64,000 nt of DNA from Bacillota bacterium (GCA_023391635.1 JAEWAQ010000058.1:1-64000), one strand, 5' to 3'; shown: positions 35,724-44,507, counted from the first letter of the stretch. Numbers and translations: made by a program. Notes: generated from the sequence alone by a model not told the origin.

Positions 35724-36650
35724 GTGGAGCTGTGGTTCTTGGGTACAAGCGCAGGCATGCCGATCCGTGAAAGAAACGTAACGTCCGTCGTGCTGCGGCT
35801 GTCCCGTATGGGCGGATCGTTATGGATGTTCGATTGCGGGGAAGGTACCCAGCATCAGCTGCTCCGGACGCCGCTGAAGCTGACTCGGCTGCGCAAGCTG
35901 TTCGTGACCCATCTGCACGGCGATCATATCTTCGGCATTCCCGGTCTGCTGAGCAGCCGGGCTTCGCTTGGCGCGACCGAGCCGCTGGAGATCTATGGCC
36001 CACCGGGTTTGCGTGAGTTGGCGGAGACGGCCCTGCGGATCTCGGAGACGCACTTGGGTTATCCGGTACAATGGCACGAAGTCGGCGAAGGGATCGTCTG
36101 CGAAGATACGGTCATGAAAGTGGAAGCGGCCGCACTCGATCACCGGATCGCCTGCTTCGGCTATCGGGTGACCGAGCTGCCCCGTGCAGGTGCGTTGAAC
36201 GTGCAATGGTTGAGCGAGATGGGTCTCGCGCCTGGCCCCGCATACGGAAAATTGAAGGCCGGCGAAGACGTGGCGTTGCCGGACGGGCGTCTCGTTCGTG
36301 CCGCGGAAGCAGTCGGCGAACCGCATGGCGGCCGCGTCGTGACCGTGCTCGGCGACACCCGGCCCTGCATCGGCGCACGGAAACTGGCCGAGGGCGCGGA
36401 CGTTCTCATCCACGAGGCAACCTTCGGCAAGGACTTGGCGGACAAAGCCGGGGAATACGGGCATTCCACCACGCTCCAAGCAGCTGCAATCGCCCGCGAT
36501 GCCCAAGCGGAGCGGCTGTTCCTCACCCATTTCAGTTCCCGATACAAGCCCGGCGATCTGCCGCTTCTGGAAGCAGAAGCAAGGCAGATTTTCGCGCATA
36601 CGGAAGCCGCGGTCGAGCTCCGGCCCTATGCGATTTCGCTAAATCGATAA
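35724..36650 (+). CDS. rnz: Ribonuclease Z
   Basis: A 308-residue zinc-dependent beta-lactamase-fold endonuclease that trims the 3' end of tRNA precursors. The hallmark HLHGDH lies at about residues 63-68 within LFVTHLHGDHIFGIPGLL; further ligands are LGDTRP near 212 and the His of LTHFSSRY near 272. MELWFLGTSAGMP and GEGTQHQL are also typical. Length is as expected. GTG start with AAGG close upstream. Confidence 0.95.
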   Translation: MELWFLGTSAGMPIRERNVTSVVLRLSRMGGSLWMFDCGEGTQHQLLRTPLKLTRLRKLFVTHLHGDHIFGIPGLLSSRASLGATEPLEIYGPPGLRELAETALRISETHLGYPVQWHEVGEGIVCEDTVMKVEAAALDHRIACFGYRVTELPRAGALNVQWLSEMGLAPGPAYGKLKAGEDVALPDGRLVRAAEAVGEPHGGRVVTVLGDTRPCIGARKLAEGADVLIHEATFGKDLADKAGEYGHSTTLQAAAIARDAQAERLFLTHFSSRYKPGDLPLLEAEARQIFAHTEAAVELRPYAISLNR

Positions 36651-36887
36651 ATGCTCCACATTTCACAGCTCTTCGTCACCGCAGCAACAATCTCCGCTCC
36701 ATCATCGAAGCAACAATCACCAATCCGTCACCGAAGCGATAACTTCCATTCCGTAACCGAAGCAACAATCACCAATCCATCACCGAAGCGACAACTTCCA
36801 TTCCGTAACCGCAGCAACAATCTCCGCTCCAATTGCCACTGCCGCCAGTAACATCTTCGTAACCGATAACGTTTCCTCCTGTCTCAA
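36651..36887. other. Gene-free stretch with 26-bp repeats
   Basis: Between rnz and the Fur-controlled gene there is no coding sequence; the interval consists mostly of the repeat array at 36680-36835. Confidence 0.7.
36680..36835 (+). repeat. 26-bp tandem repeats, six copies
   Basis: Units start at 36680, 36706, 36732, 36758, 36784 and 36810, exactly 26 bases apart, each beginning CGAAGC or CGCAGC. Copies alternate in a two-unit pattern (AACAATCACCAATCC and GATAACTTCCATTCC types), giving a 52-base higher-order period. Confidence 0.88.
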
Positions 36888-36917
36888 TTGACAATGAGAA
36901 TCGTTATCATCTACACT
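36888..36917 (+). promoter_or_regulatory. Promoter with Fur box
   Basis: TTGACA at 36888, 18 bases, then TACACT at 36912. Overlapping it, GACAATGAGAATCGTTATC at 36890-36908 matches 16 of 19 positions of the classical Fur consensus GATAATGATAATCATTATC. Iron repletion should therefore repress the following heme-degrading monooxygenase gene. Confidence 0.8.
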
Positions 36918-36962
36918 TACTATAAGCACTTGTACATTATGTTTAATGGAGGCGAAGCTGCG

Positions 36963-37289
36963 ATGTTGATCCAAACGAGGACCATAGTCGTCGAAGCCGG
37001 GCATGCGGACCAAGCCGTCGAGCGCTTCAGCAAGCCGGGGCTGGTGGACGGCCGCGAAGGGCTGATCGATATCAGCGTGATGGTGAACAAGCGGAAGAAG
37101 GACGAGGAGGAAGTCGTCGTTATGATCCGCTGGGAATCGGAGGAAGCGTGGAAAAATTGGGAGAAGAGCCCCGAGCATATTCAAGGCCACCGGGATCGTC
37201 GGGGACAGGAGCCGCCGGCTTTCGTGAAGAGTACGACGGTCAACATGTATGAGGTGAAGGCAGTGCGCCAGGGGACTCATAAAGAGTAA
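36963..37289 (+). CDS. Heme-degrading monooxygenase / ABM-domain protein (HmoA/IsdG-like)
   Basis: A 108-residue protein of the antibiotic-biosynthesis monooxygenase (ABM) fold. It shows the IsdG-type pattern: IVVEAGHADQAVERFSKPG, a VVVMIRWESEEAWKNWEKS segment with the conserved Trp positions, and a His in SPEHIQGHR near residue 80 as probable heme ligand. Such enzymes open heme to release iron. A Fur box overlaps the promoter, which supports an iron-acquisition role. GGAGGCG precedes the ATG at 36963. Confidence 0.85.
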   Translation: MLIQTRTIVVEAGHADQAVERFSKPGLVDGREGLIDISVMVNKRKKDEEEVVVMIRWESEEAWKNWEKSPEHIQGHRDRRGQEPPAFVKSTTVNMYEVKAVRQGTHKE

Positions 37290-37613
37290 CCCTGGCGCAC
37301 CAAGTACAGCGATCCATAAATTCTGCAGGATCACGATTTCAGCACCGTGCAAATGATTGGCTGAGCCGCGATAGGATGCTGTAACAGTCAGGACAGACGT
37401 TATTTCAGAGAAATAGAATGGTTGCTCATTTCAACGGACACAGGTGCGCTTATAATCGGTAAATGCCTACGAATTCACTTGATTCAGGCGAAATAAGGTC
37501 TGTAGTGTCCGATAGATCTTGGAAAAGGCCAATTTGTCGCAAATAGCGACTGTGGTGTCCGTTTCGTTCTACCGGATGGTGTCGGTCGCGATCATCGCGC
37601 AGCAACCGTTGCC
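37290..37613. other. Gene-free intergenic region with dispersed repeats
   Basis: These 324 bases separate two convergent genes. No gene or clear T-run terminator was found; the interval carries three or four copies of the CTAACGGAC-type element described at 37389-37563. Confidence 0.6.
37389..37563. repeat. Dispersed repeat copies related to the 26.1-kb array
   Basis: Forward copy at 37432 (CAACGGACACAGGTGCGCTTA), reverse copies at 37489-37513 (AAATAAGGTCTGTAGTGTCCG) and 37538-37563 (AAATAGCGACTGTGGTGTCC), and a degenerate forward one near 37389. The last, reverse-complemented and with its flank, aligns over about 37 bases with the sixth unit of the array near 26321. Confidence 0.7.
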
Positions 37614-40310
37614 TTACAGTGACACCCCGAACAGTCCGCGGGTGAACTGGAAATCCACGTTCCCTCGCTCGTAGAGGCGGGGGACGTAATCATGCTCGAT
37701 CACCTGCTTGCATCGCTCCAGAATCCGGTCCGTCCATTCGGCAGGGCTGCCGGTCAGCATCAGATCCATATCGTCCGCATAGGTCGGACTTATGCCCGGC
37801 TCCGCCAGGAACAGCACGGGCACGAGCGGGTGCGTCTGCATCGGACGGTCGCCCGCCAGCGCCAGAATCAACTCCACTCCCGTTGCCGCAAGTCCCGTCA
37901 TCGTCTCCACCCAGTGCCGAGTCGGCGTCTCCATGACGTGGAACCCGGCCTTGCGTGCATGTTCGCCATATGCCAGCGACGGCGGAACGGCTGACGAGAT
38001 GAGCAGGCAATCGGAATAGGCCGGCGTTGCAAGCAGTTCGCCATTCTCGGGAACGACGACCGACCCTCCCGCCCCGACGATCATCTTCGTCAGCTTCGCC
38101 AATTGTTCGCCCGCCGCTGCGGACACGGCGTCATCGCACATGATTCCGATCCGCAACGCTTCCAGCCCGACGTCCGTCTGCGCGGCAGGATCGCTTACCG
38201 TCAATCGCGCGGCGAACCAGGCTTCCGCCTTCTCGATTGCTTTGTCGATCCCGCCGTCCAACTGAATGCTGGCATAGCCCAGGCGGCCGACGTCTTCGCC
38301 CATTTCCTCCAATTGATGACGCATGTAATCGTTGTGGGTTTTCTCGCATCCGTGTTCCAGCAGCAGGCAGTAACGGACTAACGGATGACGGGCATAGCCG
38401 ACCATGGAGCGTACTTGCATCCGTTCCGCATCTCCGCCCGAATTGCCGCAGCCTTCCGTATGCGCCAATGCCGCGAATCGCGTGAGCGCATGGGGCTGGC
38501 CGAGCTTGCGGTCGTTCAGCCGCGATGCGATCCGATTGGCAACCTGCCCGGCGCAAAGGCTCGTAGGCAAGATCAATCCCAACTGGTCGCTGACGAGGCG
38601 ATCATCGACGCGCTTGAAGGCGAATCGGATCGGGCTTGGCGCCGCATCGGTCTTCACGGGAATCGGCGCCCCCGTCGGTACGAAGGATTGCGGCCCGCTC
38701 TTAACAAGACTGTCGTCGGTTTGCCGCCAATCTCTCCAGATCTGCACTTGCGAATGGCCGGCCTTCTCCCCTGCGCTGCGCTGGCCGGAAGCGATCCGTA
38801 CGGTCAACTCGAGCGTTCGGGCGCCGAGCTCATCCATGGACACGCCTTCCAGATACTGCCCCGCGTTCACGTCCATCTCCTTGTGCAAAAGTTCAAAGCG
38901 GCGGGTGGTCGTGACGACTTTGATCGTCGGTATGAACGGGAAGTTCGTGATCGAGCCGTTGCCCGTCGCGAAGAAAATCAGATTGCAGCCGGAAGCCGCT
39001 TGTCCGGCGATGCTTTCCAGATCGTTGCCCGGACTGTCCATGAAATAATAGCCGGAATCCTTCATAGGCTCTCCGTAATCGATCGCATAATCAAGACGGC
39101 TCTCCGGGTCTTTCTTCTGGGCGGCGCCGATGGACTTGAGGAAGATATTATAGAGTCCGCGATACTTATTGCCTCCGGAAGGATTCCCTTCGGCGCTTGC
39201 GCCATGCCAAGCCGTGCGTTCCTTGAAATCCGCGATGAACCGCAGAAACTTGTGTGCGGTGGCCAAATCGCGAACCTTCTCCAGAACATAGGGCTCGGCG
39301 CCGATGAGTTCATCTGTCTCGGCCAGATTGGCGGAGCCTCCGTAACGCGTGAGTTCACGGGCTACCCAGCCCAAGAGCGGGTTGGCCGAGATGCCGGAGA
39401 AGGCGTCCGAGCCGCCGCATTGAAGGCCGATCTTCAGATGGCGGATCGACTCGGCCGTTCGCTGGAACGCGTTGACGGCCGGCAGCCATTCGCTGACGAT
39501 CTTCTCCCCTTGAGCAAGACCATCCGCAAACCCGCTTCGAATGGACAAGAACCGGTGCATCACCTCGTCCAGTGGATACAGGTGCCGGCGCATATAGGCT
39601 TCCAATATCCGGTTCGTTACCGGTTCGTCGCCGTAGTCCACCGCCAGCACCGCTCCTACATTCGGGTTGACCATGAACCCGGCCAACGTGCGGAGCAGCA
39701 GTTCCCGGTTGTTAAGCCGGTCGGCCCCTCCTTCGGTATGCGCCGCTGGGACGATCCCGTCGATATTCGGATAGCGGTGCAGCTCGCCCTGCAATCGCTC
39801 GGCCAACTGCTTGACGTAACTGCCCGTGCGCGAGGTCGTGCCGAGCAGAACGACATAATTGCGTGTTCCGACGCCGCGGGCCGGACTGCGCCGATACCCT
39901 TCGAACGTGCGCGTATCCGCATATCGAGGCAGCTCGGGTGCCGGTCGAAATTGCATTCCATCGATGACGTAGGGTTTCTCCCGCTCTTCGAAATTCGGCC
40001 GATCCGGGAGAGAGAAGCCGACAGAACGAACCTTCAGTTCCTCGAGCACATGCCGGTTGATCACATACTGACCGGGTTGAATCGGACGGAGCGCTTCGCC
40101 GAAAGGCAGCTCCCAGGACAACAGAGCTTCCCCCTGCGCGATGGGTTTCACGGCAAAACGATGGCCCTCCATCACGGTACAATCCAATGTCAGGACTTGA
40201 TTTTCGAATGCGATCGCAGTGCCGGCCACGAGCAGCCGAGTCGCAATGGCAACGTTATCCCCGGGCAACGGAAGTCTTCCAACTTCTTCGAATGGGCAAA
40301 GTCGATTCAT
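37614..40310 (-). CDS. UxaA/GarD-type dehydratase with extra C-terminal domain
   Basis: An 898-residue protein, far longer than altronate or galactarate dehydratases (about 500). Residues 1-95 resemble the SAF domain. About 140-480 align with the UxaA body: RGVGTRNYVVLLG, LKIGLQCGGSDAFSGISANP near 292, GNPSGGNKYRGL near 375 and FMDSPGNDLESI near 430. In the first subdomain several usual Cys positions are replaced (HTEGG instead of an HTEGCG-type motif). Residues about 575-700 carry a second, intact version with LPTSLCAGQVANRIA, HTEGCGN and LLEHGCEKTHN. Probable role: dehydration of a sugar (di)acid, with Fe-dependent chemistry. Good AAGGAGG upstream of the ATG. Next to it a TetR-type gene, same strand. 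Confidence 0.82.
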   Translation of the reverse strand: MNRLCPFEEVGRLPLPGDNVAIATRLLVAGTAIAFENQVLTLDCTVMEGHRFAVKPIAQGEALLSWELPFGEALRPIQPGQYVINRHVLEELKVRSVGFSLPDRPNFEEREKPYVIDGMQFRPAPELPRYADTRTFEGYRRSPARGVGTRNYVVLLGTTSRTGSYVKQLAERLQGELHRYPNIDGIVPAAHTEGGADRLNNRELLLRTLAGFMVNPNVGAVLAVDYGDEPVTNRILEAYMRRHLYPLDEVMHRFLSIRSGFADGLAQGEKIVSEWLPAVNAFQRTAESIRHLKIGLQCGGSDAFSGISANPLLGWVARELTRYGGSANLAETDELIGAEPYVLEKVRDLATAHKFLRFIADFKERTAWHGASAEGNPSGGNKYRGLYNIFLKSIGAAQKKDPESRLDYAIDYGEPMKDSGYYFMDSPGNDLESIAGQAASGCNLIFFATGNGSITNFPFIPTIKVVTTTRRFELLHKEMDVNAGQYLEGVSMDELGARTLELTVRIASGQRSAGEKAGHSQVQIWRDWRQTDDSLVKSGPQSFVPTGAPIPVKTDAAPSPIRFAFKRVDDRLVSDQLGLILPTSLCAGQVANRIASRLNDRKLGQPHALTRFAALAHTEGCGNSGGDAERMQVRSMVGYARHPLVRYCLLLEHGCEKTHNDYMRHQLEEMGEDVGRLGYASIQLDGGIDKAIEKAEAWFAARLTVSDPAAQTDVGLEALRIGIMCDDAVSAAAGEQLAKLTKMIVGAGGSVVVPENGELLATPAYSDCLLISSAVPPSLAYGEHARKAGFHVMETPTRHWVETMTGLAATGVELILALAGDRPMQTHPLVPVLFLAEPGISPTYADDMDLMLTGSPAEWTDRILERCKQVIEHDYVPRLYERGNVDFQFTRGLFGVSL

Positions 40311-40347
40311 CGTTCGCCGCCTCCTTCATCTGAGTCTCTATTCCATC

Positions 40348-40974
40348 TTAAGCATTCCTGCCCGTGTCCTCAATGCCTTGCGGCGACTTTCCGCAGATGC
40401 CGTAGAAGAGCAAGCGGATCATGTCTTCAAGGAAGCGGTCCATGTCATCGCTCTGCCCGAGCATCTCCAGTGCAGACGGGTAATGGTCCGTGATGAGTTT
40501 TATAAAGGTAAGGACGCTCTCCACCGACACATCCTCGGCAATTTCCCCGCTACGCTTCCCTTCTTCTATAATGCGAATCGTCAAGGGCAGCGATTTCTCC
40601 CGGGTTTGCTTGTCGAAATAAGCGGCCAGCTCGGCGTCGCTTGCGAACAATTCCCGCAGCGTGGCGGGCGGCAGCTCATGCAACGCCCTCTTCTTCTGGA
40701 GCATGATATACTCGATCTTTTCTTTCAGAGGATGACCTTCATTCATATATGCCTCAAATTCGCGCACGTATCGGTCCATCGTGGCGATCAGCACTTCCCT
40801 CAACAGCGCTTCCTTGCTTCCGAAATAGTTATAGATCGTCACCTGCGACACGCGGGCTTTCCGGGCAATATCGGCGATGCGTATGCCGCTGAGCTCGGTC
40901 GTACGCAGCATTTCCAGAGCAGTCTGCGTGATCGTTTCCTTAATCCGCTGGGCCCTCTTCTCAAACCCGTTCAA
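40348..40974 (-). CDS. TetR/AcrR-family transcriptional repressor
   Basis: A 208-residue regulator. The N-terminal HTH is clear: RIADIARKARVSQVTIYNYFGSKEALLREVL at residues 32-62. The rest is the ligand-binding helical domain. TTG start with GAGGAGGA upstream. It is divergent from the ABC exporter at 41137, and two identical-length operators in the intergenic space suggest that it represses that exporter and itself. It lies 37 bases before the dehydratase gene on the same strand, so read-through into that gene is possible. Confidence 0.92.
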   Translation of the reverse strand: MNGFEKRAQRIKETITQTALEMLRTTELSGIRIADIARKARVSQVTIYNYFGSKEALLREVLIATMDRYVREFEAYMNEGHPLKEKIEYIMLQKKRALHELPPATLRELFASDAELAAYFDKQTREKSLPLTIRIIEEGKRSGEIAEDVSVESVLTFIKLITDHYPSALEMLGQSDDMDRFLEDMIRLLFYGICGKSPQGIEDTGRNA

Positions 40975-41015
40975 CGAAGATTCCTCCTCGACTTACTAGA
41001 TTATGCGCAGAAATA

Positions 41016-41043
41016 ATGAAATATTACATAGATAATATTTCAT
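41016..41043. promoter_or_regulatory. TetR operator 1
   Basis: Perfect palindrome: ATGAAATATTA and TAATATTTCAT (11-base arms) around CATAGA. It lies between the TetR start and the exporter promoter. Confidence 0.75.
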
Positions 41044-41050
41044 AAATGTA

Positions 41051-41079
41051 TTGACGCGATCAAAATGCAGGATTATTAT
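41051..41079 (+). promoter_or_regulatory. Sigma-A promoter of the ABC exporter operon
   Basis: TTGACG at 41051, 17 bases, TATTAT at 41074. It is bracketed by the two TetR operators. Confidence 0.7.
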
Positions 41080-41084
41080 AACAT

Positions 41085-41112
41085 ATGAAATTCAATTAAG
41101 TTAATATTTCAT
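41085..41112. promoter_or_regulatory. TetR operator 2
   Basis: A second 28-base site with the same ends (ATGAAAT ... ATATTTCAT) and the same length as operator 1 but a different centre (TCAATTAAGTTA). It lies just downstream of the -10, where binding blocks transcription. Confidence 0.7.
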
Positions 41113-41136
41113 AATTATTCGGATAGGGGTGTTCCG

Positions 41137-42027
41137 ATGCTGACCGTGGATCATCTGACCAAGAAGTTTTCGAACGGGCGCGGGATTTTCGATGTCTCGT
41201 TCACTGTGAACCGGGGTGAAGTGTTCGGCTTCCTGGGCCCGAACGGCGCGGGCAAGTCGACGACGATCCGGCATATCATGGGCTTCATGAAGCCGGAAGC
41301 GGGTTCGGTGACGATTCGCGGGTTGGATACGTGGAGGGAGCAGGGGAAGGTGCAGGCGTATGTCGGATATTTGCCGGGAGAGATTTCCTTTATCGAGGGG
41401 ATGACGGGCAAGACGTTTCTCGATTTCATGGCCGACATGCAGCGGATGAAGGACCGAACCAAGCGCGACCGGTTGATCGAACGGTTGCAATTCGACGCGA
41501 ATACGCCGATTCGCAAGATGTCCAAGGGGATGAAACAGAAGGTCGGCATCGTCGCCGCGTTCATGCATGATCCCGAAGTGATCGTCCTGGACGAACCGAC
41601 ATCGGGCCTTGATCCGCTTATGCAAAAAGTGTTCATCGAACTGGTGCTGGAGGAGAAGGCGCGAGGCAAGACGTTCCTGATGTCGTCGCACAGCTTCCCG
41701 GAGATCGAGCGGACGTGCGACCGGGCCGCGATCATCAAGGATGGCGCCATCATCGCGGTCAAGGACATTCACGAATTGCAGTCCATGCAGCGGAAGCTGT
41801 TCGAAATAACGTTCTGGGATCCGATGGATGCCGAGTCGTTCCGCGCATCATCCGGACTGCAGATCGATTCGCACGATGGGGAACGAGTACGGGTGGCCGT
41901 TCAGGGCAACTACGACAAGTTCGCGACGGAAACGGCGAAATATCGGGTGCGCAACATCGACATTTTCACGCAGAACCTCGAAGACATCTTTATGAATTAT
42001 TACGATCGCAAGGGGGCCGCGCAATGA
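41137..42027 (+). CDS. ABC exporter ATPase
   Basis: A 296-residue ATPase. Walker A GPNGAGKST lies near residue 36, Q-loop equivalent VGYLPGEISFIEGM near 78, signature MSKGMKQKVGI near 128, Walker B VIVLDEPTSGLDP near 147 and switch His in SSHSFPEIE near 182. The Q-loop lacks the usual Gln, as in other drug-type ATPases of this branch (LPGE). It forms a two-gene exporter with the following permease (4-base overlap) and is controlled by the divergent TetR gene, so drug or lipid efflux is likely. Confidence 0.92.
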   Translation: MLTVDHLTKKFSNGRGIFDVSFTVNRGEVFGFLGPNGAGKSTTIRHIMGFMKPEAGSVTIRGLDTWREQGKVQAYVGYLPGEISFIEGMTGKTFLDFMADMQRMKDRTKRDRLIERLQFDANTPIRKMSKGMKQKVGIVAAFMHDPEVIVLDEPTSGLDPLMQKVFIELVLEEKARGKTFLMSSHSFPEIERTCDRAAIIKDGAIIAVKDIHELQSMQRKLFEITFWDPMDAESFRASSGLQIDSHDGERVRVAVQGNYDKFATETAKYRVRNIDIFTQNLEDIFMNYYDRKGAAQ

Positions 42028-42833
42028 ACGCCGTTTTGTACAAACAGATGGTGAAGGTCAATCTCCAGGGCTTCATGAATTTCGCGATTGGCTCCGCCTT
42101 CTATATACTGTTGATGTTCTGGCTGTATCCCGGCATTGCGCAAAATGCGGGCGCCATCGACCAATTGGTCGCGTCCATGCCGGAAGGCGTCGGCAGAGCG
42201 TTCGGCCTGAGCGGGTTCGGCAGCGCGGAAGCGTTCATCTCGGCCGAGTACTACGGATTGATTCTGCTGCTGATCCTGGCCGTCATGTGCGTGCAGCTGT
42301 CGACGCAGCTGATGGCCAAATTGGTGGACCAGGGTTCCATGGCTTATTTGCTATCCACACCGACGACGAGAGGGAAAGTCGCGTTCACCCAGGCGGCAGT
42401 CATGACGACAGGACTGCTGCTGATCATGGCCCTGACGACGATCGCCGGCTTTATCGGCAAAGCTTGGTTCCTTGGCGGCGAATACGAATTCCATATTGAC
42501 CGGTATGTTCAATTGAACGTCATGGTGTTCCTGCTCTTCTTCGCGGTCGGCGGCATCACGTTCCTCGTCTCGACGCTTGCGAACGACGAGAAGAAGGCGC
42601 GCGGCATCTCGGGCCTGATCGTGTTTCTCTTCTTCAGCATGGATTTGCTGGGCAAGTTCAGCGAGCAGATCGACTGGATCCGCCGTGCCACGCTCTTCTC
42701 CTTGTACGATCCGGGCGCAATCGTCAGGGGCGGCGCGGATTTGACATGGCCTGTCGTCGTACTTGCGACGGTCGGCGTCGTGACGTATGGGCTGTCTATC
42801 GTGCTGTTCCGCAGACGGGATCTGCCGCTCTAA
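42024..42833 (+). CDS. ABC-2 exporter permease
   Basis: A 269-residue membrane protein with six predicted helices. Start codon ATG overlaps the ATPase stop. Features such as FAIGSAFYILLMFWLYPG and LLSTPTTRGKVAFTQA place it with ABC-2 permeases of the YhaQ/NatB or bacitracin-type group. Substrate unknown. Confidence 0.9.
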   Translation: MNAVLYKQMVKVNLQGFMNFAIGSAFYILLMFWLYPGIAQNAGAIDQLVASMPEGVGRAFGLSGFGSAEAFISAEYYGLILLLILAVMCVQLSTQLMAKLVDQGSMAYLLSTPTTRGKVAFTQAAVMTTGLLLIMALTTIAGFIGKAWFLGGEYEFHIDRYVQLNVMVFLLFFAVGGITFLVSTLANDEKKARGISGLIVFLFFSMDLLGKFSEQIDWIRRATLFSLYDPGAIVRGGADLTWPVVVLATVGVVTYGLSIVLFRRRDLPL

Positions 42834-42870
42834 TTTCGCAATCGAGAAGAAGTCGCCGGAGTCGCTCCTG

Positions 42871-42879
42871 TGATATAAT
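42871..42879 (+). promoter_or_regulatory. Extended -10 promoter of the MFS gene
   Basis: TGATATAAT, an extended -10 element (TGn plus a perfect TATAAT), 125 bases before the MFS start. No good -35 is visible. Two direct copies of CCGTTCATATT follow at about 42899-42920. Confidence 0.5.
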
Positions 42880-43004
42880 GCGGAAGCTGAGTGGGCATCC
42901 GTTCATATTCCGTTCATATTCGGCTGGTAACATGCCCCTGATAATCTGAATCGATGTACTGTGTCCTTAACGGAGGGGCATCGATCACAAGCAAAGGAGA
43001 GCTT

Positions 43005-44507
43005 ATGTCTACGAAATCCGCAACACCTCCGGCCGCTTCCGCCCAAGGGCCGGAGCAGCCGTTCTCGATCCGGTCCATCATCGGCCCCGTCATGGCCGTC
43101 GTGGTGGGCATGATCATGGTTATTCTCGACAGCACGGTCATCAATGTGGCAATGCCGAATTTGATCCACTATTTCGATTCGACAGTTACGATGATGCAAT
43201 GGTCGATCACCGCGTACACGCTGGCTTTGTCGGCAGTCATTCCACTCGCCGGATGGCTGACCGACCGGTTCGGCGCCAAGCAGATCTTCCTGATCACGAT
43301 CGTATTGTTCACTCTGGGTTCCATACTCTGCTCGCTCGCCCAGACGCCGGAGCAGCTAGTCCTGTACCGGGTCATTCAGGGCCTCGGCGGCGGCATGGTA
43401 TCGCCGATCGGGATGGCGATTATCTTCAAGCTGGCACCGCCTGACAAACAGGGCTCCATTATGGGCGTGCTCGGCGTGCCGATGATGCTCGCCCCGGCGA
43501 TCGGGCCGACGCTGTCCGGCTTCCTTGTCGAATATGCGACCTGGCATTGGATCTTCCTGATCAACCTGCCGATCGGCATCATCGCGGTTCTGGTCGGTAT
43601 CAAGTATTTGCCGAAAGTGGAACAGAAGGCCGTTCCGAAGCTTGACAAGTTCGGCATGATTCTCGCGCCGATCACGTTCGCTTCACTGGCTTACGCGGTC
43701 AGCGAGGGCGGTAAAGACTGGGGATCTTCGCAGACCATTACGTGGTTGATCATAGGCGGCGTCTCGCTCGCGCTGTTCATGTTCGTCGAGCTGCGGCATA
43801 AGCAGCCGCTGCTGGAATTGCGCGTATTCGCTTCTTCCGATTTCACGCGGGGGATCATCATCTCCTGGCTGTCCGCCATGGCGATGTTCGGTTCGTTCCT
43901 GTTTGTGCCGATGTATCTGCAAATGGTGAAGGGCTTCTCGCCGATGGAATCAGGATTGATGAGCCTTCCTCAAGTGCTGATGTCCGGCCTGTTCATGCCG
44001 ATCGGCGGCAAGCTGTTCGACAAGATCGGCGCCAGATGGCTTGCGATTGTAGGCCTATTGGCGATCGGTGGCGGATTGTTCATGCTCGGCGGAGTCACGA
44101 CTGAGACAAGCTCGGTCCTCGTGATGGCTTCGCTGGCGATTATCGGCGCCGGGATGGGGCTGTCGATGATGCCGATCAATACGCATATTTTGAAGGCGGC
44201 GCCGCTGCGTCTCGTGAGCCGGGTTACGGCGCTTACGACGGCAGCGCAGCAAGTCGTCGTGTCGTTCGCGGTTGCCGGGCTTTCGGGCTATTATGCTTCG
44301 CGGTTGACGCACCATGCGTCGATTGCTGCTTCGCCGGACAATCCGCTTCCGTCCATGGCCTCCGCGTTCGGAGACACGTTCATCTTCGGTGCGTATCTCG
44401 CCATTGCCGGTGCCGTGCTGTCGCTTGTTCTGCGCAAGCCGAAGCTGCAGCCGGGCGATGAACAGGGGCATCCGGAGCAGCAGGTCGCGGTCTCGATGGG
44501 GCACTGA
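43005..44507 (+). CDS. DHA2-family MFS drug efflux transporter
   Basis: A 500-residue transporter with 14 predicted helices. VILDSTVINVAMPNL (motif D1 of the 14-TMS drug:H+ antiporters) lies near residue 45, PLAGWLTDRFGAKQIF (motif A) near 83, RVIQGLGGGMVSPIGMAI (motif B) near 130, and LGVPMMLAPAIGPTLSG (motif C) near 163. EmrB/QacA type. AAAGGAGAG precedes the ATG at 43005. It follows the ABC exporter, suggesting a small drug-efflux island. Confidence 0.93.
   Translation: MSTKSATPPAASAQGPEQPFSIRSIIGPVMAVVVGMIMVILDSTVINVAMPNLIHYFDSTVTMMQWSITAYTLALSAVIPLAGWLTDRFGAKQIFLITIVLFTLGSILCSLAQTPEQLVLYRVIQGLGGGMVSPIGMAIIFKLAPPDKQGSIMGVLGVPMMLAPAIGPTLSGFLVEYATWHWIFLINLPIGIIAVLVGIKYLPKVEQKAVPKLDKFGMILAPITFASLAYAVSEGGKDWGSSQTITWLIIGGVSLALFMFVELRHKQPLLELRVFASSDFTRGIIISWLSAMAMFGSFLFVPMYLQMVKGFSPMESGLMSLPQVLMSGLFMPIGGKLFDKIGARWLAIVGLLAIGGGLFMLGGVTTETSSVLVMASLAIIGAGMGLSMMPINTHILKAAPLRLVSRVTALTTAAQQVVVSFAVAGLSGYYASRLTHHASIAASPDNPLPSMASAFGDTFIFGAYLAIAGAVLSLVLRKPKLQPGDEQGHPEQQVAVSMGH

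Noticed and set aside
38385..40493. 702-codon + strand ORF opposite the dehydratase gene
   Set aside because: Antisense of a well-supported coding sequence with conserved motifs; long antisense frames are common in GC-rich genes.
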